Source: Thermoguttaceae bacterium
GTDB lineage: Bacteria > Planctomycetota > Planctomycetia > Pirellulales > Thermoguttaceae
Assembly (NCBI GenBank): GCA_017559825.1
Contig: JAFYQR010000227.1
Location: forward strand, 1 to 36,707
DNA length: 36,707 nucleotides
Reading direction: 5' to 3'
The translations under genes and the position numbers were made by a program. Of this stretch, positions 32,106-36,707 are shown piece by piece. Each line of letters starts with the position of its first letter. The stretch's first letter is position 1. Below the pieces are notes generated by a model. That model saw only the letters and a program-made list of their open reading frames with translations, searched no databases and was not told the origin of the DNA.

Positions 32106-32209
32106 AAGAGGCGCGTCCGTCCCGCTCCCGACGATCGTTTCTTTGTCGGCGGAAGCGGCGTTCGACTCGCGACGACGCGAACCACGCCTTTTTAGAAAGC
32201 GAAAACACG

Positions 32210-33910
32210 ATGAAAAAACTCGCCCCCTACTTCGCCGCGCTCGTCGGCGGTTTGATTTTATCGACTGGAGCCCCGATGAATTTAACGATCTCGAACGCCG
32301 CCGCCGGCGAACCGGAAGAACGCCTCGCCGCGTTCATGCGCCAATACCAAGAAGATTATACGAAAATGTACCAAGCGAACTCCTACGCTTGGTGGGACGC
32401 GATGACGACCGGTTCCGAAGAAGCGTTCGCGAAGTCCGCCGAAGCGTCGCTCGCTATGTCGACCTATCACGCCGACGCCGCGAAATACGCCGAGCTTAAG
32501 AAGCTCCGCGCCGCCGCCGTCGACGCGACGCCGATGGAAAAACGCGCCGCCTACGTCGCCGAGCGTTCGTTCGAAGAATCGCAACTTCCGCCGGAGCTGA
32601 TGAAGGAAATCGTCGAGCTTTCGTCCGAAATCGAGCAAATTTTCCAAACGCACCGCGCCGTCTACCAAGGCGAGGAACGCACGAACAACGAACTCCTCGA
32701 AGCGTTGGAAAAAGAAACGGATTCCCAAAAACGTTACGAAATGTGGGACGCGCTCAAGCAAGTCGGCGAAGTCGTCGCGCCGAAGATGGTCGAGCTGGCG
32801 AAGCTCCGCAACAAAGCCGCTCAAGCGCTCGGCTACAAAAACTATTGGGAAATGACCGTCTTCTTCCAAGACTTCGAACCGGCGCAACTGATCGCGATCT
32901 TCGACGAACTCGACCGCTCGACGGCGCCGTATTTCGCGTCGATGAAGGCGAAGCTCGACGGCGAGTTGAAGGAAAAATTCGGCGTCGACAAGATTCGCCC
33001 TTGGCACTACGACAACCCGTTCTTCCAACAAGCGCCGGCCTCGAAAGCGATCGACTCGAACGTCTTCTACGCCGACAAAACTAAAGAGCAAATCGTCGAC
33101 ATTTCGGTCGATTTCTACGACTCGATCGGCGTCGACGTCCGCCCGATTCTCGCCAACAGCGACCTTTACGAAAAAGACGGCAAAACGCAGCACGCGTTCT
33201 GCAACGACATGAACCTCGAAGGCGACGTCCGCATTCTCTGCAACGTCAAGCCGACCGCCGAGTGGATGGACACCCAGCTGCACGAACTCGGGCACGCGAT
33301 TTACGACTACAACATCGCCCGCGACCTTCCGGCGAACGTCCGCTCCGCCTGCCACATCTTCACGACCGAAGGGATCGCGATGACGTTCGGCGCGAAAGCT
33401 CGCGACCCGCGATGGCTCGTCGAAAACGTCGGCGTCGCGCCGGAAAAAGCCGAAGCCGCCGCCGGCGCGCTCCGCGAGCAACGCCTCCGCGAACAGCTCA
33501 TCTTCTGCCGCTGGACGCTCGTGATGACGTACTTCGAAAAAGCGCTGTACGAAAATCCGGAGCAAGACCTCAACAAACTTTGGACCGAAACGACCGAGCG
33601 CTTCCAACTCCTCGACCAACCGGAAGGCCGCGACCGCGCCGACTGGGCGTCGAAACCGCACTTCGTCATCGCTCCGGTTTACTATCACAACTATATGCTC
33701 GGCGAACTTTTCGGCGCGCAACTTCGCGCTTCGCTCGAAAAGGAAGCCGCCGGCGACCCGAAACGTTTCGGCGCGCTCCTGAAAGAAAAGGTTTTCGCGC
33801 CGGGCGCTTCCCTGCCTTGGCCGGAATTTGTTAAGGAATCGACCGGCGAACCGCTGACGTCTCGCGCTTTCGTCGAGGAAATCAAAGCGGCCGACGCGGC
33901 GTCGAAGTAA
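32210..33910 (+). CDS. Exported HELGH zinc metallopeptidase (M2/M3-like)
   Basis: Zinc peptidase of the gluzincin clan, 566 residues, similar to the M2 (angiotensin-converting enzyme) and M3 (oligopeptidase) families. A signal segment lies at about 1-32 (MKKLAPYFAALVGGLILSTG, then NAAAGEP). The zinc site is HELGH at 358-362, and the third ligand is probably Glu387 in HIFTTEGIAMTFG, 25 residues later, the spacing typical of these families. The helical N-terminal half (GYKNYWEMTVFFQDFE near 208-223) and the C-terminal FVIAPVYYHNYMLGELFGAQ also match. Such enzymes trim short peptides; here it should act in the periplasm. The ribosome binding site is weak (AGAAAGCGAAAACACG before ATG). A promoter candidate lies 105 bp upstream and a hairpin terminator follows. 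Confidence 0.88.
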   Translation: MKKLAPYFAALVGGLILSTGAPMNLTISNAAAGEPEERLAAFMRQYQEDYTKMYQANSYAWWDAMTTGSEEAFAKSAEASLAMSTYHADAAKYAELKKLRAAAVDATPMEKRAAYVAERSFEESQLPPELMKEIVELSSEIEQIFQTHRAVYQGEERTNNELLEALEKETDSQKRYEMWDALKQVGEVVAPKMVELAKLRNKAAQALGYKNYWEMTVFFQDFEPAQLIAIFDELDRSTAPYFASMKAKLDGELKEKFGVDKIRPWHYDNPFFQQAPASKAIDSNVFYADKTKEQIVDISVDFYDSIGVDVRPILANSDLYEKDGKTQHAFCNDMNLEGDVRILCNVKPTAEWMDTQLHELGHAIYDYNIARDLPANVRSACHIFTTEGIAMTFGAKARDPRWLVENVGVAPEKAEAAAGALREQRLREQLIFCRWTLVMTYFEKALYENPEQDLNKLWTETTERFQLLDQPEGRDRADWASKPHFVIAPVYYHNYMLGELFGAQLRASLEKEAAGDPKRFGALLKEKVFAPGASLPWPEFVKESTGEPLTSRAFVEEIKAADAASK

Positions 33911-33982
33911 CGTTCGCGGCGTTTTTGCCAATTCAACCGGAATCGCCGATTTCGCCGATTCCGCGTCCTTTCAACGCTCGAA

Positions 33983-34057
33983 CGCCGCGCCGTTTCGAAC
34001 GATTTTAACGGTATTAACGATTAAAACCGCTCCGACGGCGCGGCGACGCGCTTTTTC
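33983..34057 (+). terminator. Probable terminator of the metallopeptidase gene
   Basis: Perfect 11-bp stem CGCCGCGCCGT (33983-33993) and ACGGCGCGGCG (34035-34045) encloses a 41-base AT-rich loop that can fold further through TTTTAA and TTAAAA. A T-run (34052-34056) comes 6 bases after the stem. A second, imperfect hairpin GGAATCG/CGATTCC lies nearer the stop codon, at about 33940-33963. Confidence 0.55.
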
Positions 34058-34087
34058 TTGTCGATTTCCCCCGGTGTTGCGTTTCCT

Positions 34088-35887
34088 ATGGCGAAACTGA
34101 GCGATCGAACGCGGCGTCTTTGGACGACGCTCCTTTTCTTTCTCGGCGGCCCGGCGCTCCTCGGCTTCGTCGCGTTTCGCCTTTATTGGCGAACGACGGA
34201 CGCCGCGCTCGACCGCGAGCGAGAGCGTTTGACCGCCGCGACGCGCTTCGACGTCGATTTCGCCGACCGCCGCTTCCTCCGCCCCGGCGTCCGCCGCTTT
34301 CTTAACGCGACCTTTTCGCCGCCGTCGAGCGACGATCCCGCCGTTTTTTGTCCCGAAATTTACCTTTTAACCGACGTCGACGAAAAAACGTTCGCGACGT
34401 TCGTCGATTCGTTCGACAAACGTTCCGATCGCGGCGACGTTTCCGATTCCAACGAAAACAACGACGCGCCCGACAACGCGGATTCGAACGAAACTTTCGT
34501 TTCCGCGTCCCGCGCCGACGCCCCGACGACTCGCTCGCTTCTTTTCGGCAAGGACGACGACCTTCGCGGCGACGCGCTTTTGGCGATCGTTCCGACGATA
34601 TATTGTCGCGACCGCGACATTTTTCAAGCTAAAAACCGTTTTTGCGACGAGTTTTTGCGTTTCGCCTCCGACGACGTTCTCGCCGCCCGTTCTCGCGCCC
34701 TCTGCGTCGTCGCCGAACAAGTCGTTTTTCAAGACGAGACCGCCTTCCGCGAAACGCTCGCCGCCGCGCAATCCGCCGAAGAGCCGCCGACGCCCCGTTC
34801 GACGAGCGACCTGAAAACCCTCTTTCGCGTCGCGGCGGCGCAAACGGATCGCGGAGCCGCCGACGTTTCGGAGTCGACGACGGAGCGCGAGGTCGTCGCG
34901 TTCGCGTCGGAAGCGCCGACGCTCGAACGCTTTCGCGCGCTTCTCGTCGACTCGCCGGAGCGCCGCCGTCTCGAAGCGCTTTTCGAGCTGCGCAAAATTT
35001 CTTGCGCCCGTCCTCTTTTCGTTTCATTCGAAACGGCGCTCGACGCCTCGGGCGCTCGCTTCGAGTTCGAGTCCGGCTCGACGCCGACGCCGAGCGTTTT
35101 CGCGGCGCGTTTTTTCCCCTTTTTCCGTTCGTTGAGTCCGGAAAGTTGGTTCGTCGGCTCACTAGCGGCGAGCGACGCGCCCGAGTTCGGCGCCGAGTTT
35201 TTTCCGTCGTCGCCGACTTCCTCCGCCGATTCCGCCGACGCGCCGCCGGTCGAGCGAGTTTGGACGACGCGCCTCGACGGTTTTCGGCTCTTCCGCTGCG
35301 ACCTCAAAAAGTTGACCGCGCGAGTCGACTTGCCTCGTTTCTCCGGCGTCGTTTCGGAGTTTTCGGTCGAGCGAGGAGCGACGCGGCGAGGCGTTTTTCT
35401 CGGCTCCGGCTCGCTTCGCGTCGTCGACGGCGCCTTTCCGCAGTCCTTCTGGAGCCGTCTTTGCGCCGACGGCCGCCTACGCGTTCTTCCGCCGCAAACG
35501 CTTTCCTACCGCTTCATGAACGACGCGACGCCGTTCAACGTTTTCGAAATCCTTTTCGAAACGCGGCCCGACGGAATCGTTTTCGATTCTCGCTACAACA
35601 ACAAAATCGTCGCCGTTTATCGAGAAAACGATTTAACGTACCAATTCCATCTCGATAAATCGGTCGCAGGCCGCCCGCTCCCTTACGCGGAGCCGCTCCG
35701 CGCGCTCTTCGAAACCCGAGACGCCCGCGAGTTTTGGACTCCGTTGACCCGCGCCGCGCTCAATCATCTTCCGCTCGAACGCGCCGTTCCTCGGCCTTCC
35801 GACGCTAAGTCGAACGTCGAGCCGCCCCGCCTCGACGCCGTTCCGACGCTCCCCGACGAGTCGCGCTCGCCGACGCGTTCGCATTAA
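34088..35887 (+). CDS. Unrecognised membrane-anchored protein
   Basis: I do not recognise this 599-residue protein. It has one N-terminal membrane helix (about 12-32, TTLLFFLGGPALLGFVAF) preceded by a basic start, so the bulk is probably periplasmic. The segment just after (RERERLTAATRFDVDFADRR, then PGVRRFLNATF) and the later LRVVDGAFPQSF and the C-terminal DKSVAGRPLPYAEPLRALF resemble AsmA-like planctomycete proteins in layout, which is only an inference. A low-complexity Asp/Asn/Ser stretch lies near 120-145. No catalytic motif is seen. The ATG at 34088 is preferred to an in-frame TTG at 34058, which lies against the upstream terminator, but neither has a good ribosome binding site. Codon use is typical of the window, so the gene is real. 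Confidence 0.7.
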   Translation: MAKLSDRTRRLWTTLLFFLGGPALLGFVAFRLYWRTTDAALDRERERLTAATRFDVDFADRRFLRPGVRRFLNATFSPPSSDDPAVFCPEIYLLTDVDEKTFATFVDSFDKRSDRGDVSDSNENNDAPDNADSNETFVSASRADAPTTRSLLFGKDDDLRGDALLAIVPTIYCRDRDIFQAKNRFCDEFLRFASDDVLAARSRALCVVAEQVVFQDETAFRETLAAAQSAEEPPTPRSTSDLKTLFRVAAAQTDRGAADVSESTTEREVVAFASEAPTLERFRALLVDSPERRRLEALFELRKISCARPLFVSFETALDASGARFEFESGSTPTPSVFAARFFPFFRSLSPESWFVGSLAASDAPEFGAEFFPSSPTSSADSADAPPVERVWTTRLDGFRLFRCDLKKLTARVDLPRFSGVVSEFSVERGATRRGVFLGSGSLRVVDGAFPQSFWSRLCADGRLRVLPPQTLSYRFMNDATPFNVFEILFETRPDGIVFDSRYNNKIVAVYRENDLTYQFHLDKSVAGRPLPYAEPLRALFETRDAREFWTPLTRAALNHLPLERAVPRPSDAKSNVEPPRLDAVPTLPDESRSPTRSH

Positions 35888-36187
35888 ACGCTTTAAACAA
35901 ACGCGTTAAGCGTTCAGCGCGACTTAAATAATTCGGGCGGTTCCAACAGTTTGAGCGGCTCGTCTCTCGAAATCGTCACCGTTTCAAACGCTTTAAACGA
36001 TTCGCGCGGTTTCCGCCCCCCAACAGTCTAAGCAATCGGGAAATTTACGCGACTTAAACGTTTCGTTCGCTCGAACGACGCGCCCGCTTTCCAGCCCCCG
36101 GTTTGCAAATTTCTTCGGCCCGAACAGCCTAAACAGATTAGAAAATTTGCGCGACTTAAACGCGGTTTGTTTGCTCGAACGACGCGG
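35886..36187. repeat. Block of decayed repeats, period about 100 bp
   Basis: A 61-base unit at 36022-36082 returns as a 64-base unit at 36123-36186. Shared blocks are AACAGYCTAARCA, AAATTTRCGCGACTTAAACG and GCTCGAACGACGCG. A more degraded copy gives CGCGACTTAAA at 35918-35928 and AACAGTTTGAGC near 35947. AAACGCTTTAAAC occurs at 35886 and again at 35986. The block fills most of the 440-bp gap between the membrane-anchored protein and the right-edge gene. Confidence 0.7.
35887..35914 (+). terminator. Inverted repeat just past the membrane-anchored protein gene
   Basis: AACGCTTTAA (35887-35896) can pair with TTAAGCGTT (35906-35914) across a one-base bulge, with a 9-base loop. It directly follows the stop codon. 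There is no T-run, so termination is doubtful. AAACGCTTTAAAC recurs 100 bases later. Confidence 0.3.
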
Positions 36188-36327
36188 TCGGCGGCGTTTC
36201 GTCCGTCCGCGCCGACGTTTCTTTTCGCTTCTCTTCGCCGAAAGCGCCGAAAAAAACCGTTCGCCGACGCGCTTTCGACGCTCGACGAACGGTTCTCTCG
36301 ATCGTTCGATTTAACGTTTCTGCGATT

Positions 36328-36707
36328 TTACGGAGTTTTCTCCTCGTCGTCGCTCAGCGAAACGACCGTCCAAGCTCGAACGTCTCCCGCGCCGATTTTC
36401 GCCAAAACGACCCCGGAATCGTCCGAGGTTTTCACGCTCGGAAGCGGAAAGCGCGACGCGGATTCGAGCGTCGATTTCGGCGCGTCGAATCGCCAAAGAA
36501 GAACGTTTTCCTCGCTTCCAACGTCGTCCGACGCCGCCGTTTCCTTCGCGCCGCCGTCCGAGCTCGCCGCGCACGGGCTCGCGTCGCCGCTCGTTTCGGC
36601 TCGCGCCGCCTTCGTTTCGTCGACCGAAACGGCGATCGCCGCCGACAACGTTTCGGAAAAGTCGAGCCGCCGCCGCTCGAAGTAAAAGAAGGTCGCCAGC
36701 GCGACGC
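36328..36707 (-). CDS. C-terminal part of an unidentified protein, cut by the window edge
   Basis: Minus-strand frame open from the right edge to a TAA at 36328-36330, 125 codons. It begins VALATFFYFERRRLDFSETL, which looks like the end of a membrane helix and a basic-aromatic boundary, and continues through an Ala/Ser/Asp/Glu-rich stretch to NVLLWRFDAPKSTL and AWTVVSLSDDEEKTP. Codon use (GAC, GTC, TCG, ACG, GAG) matches local genes, and composition is balanced. The plus-strand frame over the same bases (36167-36685) is Ser- and Arg-rich and less likely. The family cannot be named from this fragment. Confidence 0.55.
   Translation of the reverse strand, partial: VALATFFYFERRRLDFSETLSAAIAVSVDETKAARAETSGDASPCAASSDGGAKETAASDDVGSEENVLLWRFDAPKSTLESASRFPLPSVKTSDDSGVVLAKIGAGDVRAWTVVSLSDDEEKTP

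Noticed and set aside
35886..36187. Repeat block as a CRISPR array
   Set aside because: Copies differ in sequence and length, spacers are not of uniform size, and no cas gene is present.
36167..36685. Plus-strand open frame of 172 codons at the right end
   Set aside because: Overlaps the repeat block at its start, is Ser/Arg-rich, and the opposite frame has better codon use and a plausible membrane boundary.

Overview
The window looks like a chromosomal segment of a Planctomycetota bacterium, probably a Pirellulales-type lineage. This rests on family content, not on a database match. It carries Tat-exported Gfo/Idh/MocA oxidoreductases, a DUF1080 (3-keto-disaccharide hydrolase) protein, a GYF_2-type membrane protein, a barrel protein resembling planctomycete DUF6666, a WbsX/GH99-like protein, and an ABC exporter whose Walker B continues as DEATSQID. 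Codon choice is strongly biased to NCG codons (TCG, ACG, CCG, GCG) plus GAC, GTC and GAA. Codons TTA, CTA and TCA are rare, which leaves long meaningless open frames opposite many real genes. No rRNA, tRNA, CRISPR array, insertion sequence, integrase or phage gene was seen.

Left part (1-11,901). trpB is followed by a secreted HEAT-repeat protein. Next comes a loose set of exported carbohydrate genes: a Gfo/Idh/MocA oxidoreductase, an alpha/beta-hydrolase esterase, a DUF1080 hydrolase, a second Gfo/Idh/MocA protein, a calcineurin-like phosphoesterase and a TIM-barrel sugar isomerase/epimerase. They lie on both strands and are separated by terminators, so they form a neighbourhood and not one operon. 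Their families together fit oxidation-dependent (3-keto) glycoside breakdown outside the cytoplasm.

Middle (12,333-19,349). Housekeeping genes rsgA, accD and rpe lie on the minus strand. topA diverges from rpe on the plus strand, has a clear sigma70-like promoter and a strong terminator, and encodes a topoisomerase I with four GRFGPY repeats and a histone-H1-like Lys/Ala/Thr tail.

Right-middle (19,350-31,110). All genes are on the minus strand: a GYF_2-like membrane protein, a DUF6666-like outer-membrane barrel, a cysteine hydrolase of the isochorismatase fold with Glu in place of the usual catalytic Asp, an MsbA-like ABC exporter with two large insertions, a WbsX/GH99-like secreted protein, the rpsB-tsf translation pair and a Wza-like polysaccharide export lipoprotein. 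rpsB-tsf has a good promoter, a leader of about 267 nt and a large terminator. The export lipoprotein, barrel protein and ABC exporter are all cell-envelope functions.

Right end (31,111-36,707). A possible small protein, an exported HELGH metallopeptidase, an unrecognised membrane-anchored protein, a block of decayed 100-bp-period repeats, and the C-terminal end of a minus-strand gene running off the edge. I see no clear defence, mobile or biosynthetic system. The most interesting items are the exported 3-keto-glycoside gene set, the TopA tail, the altered cysteine hydrolase, the insertions in the ABC exporter and the structured rpsB leader.
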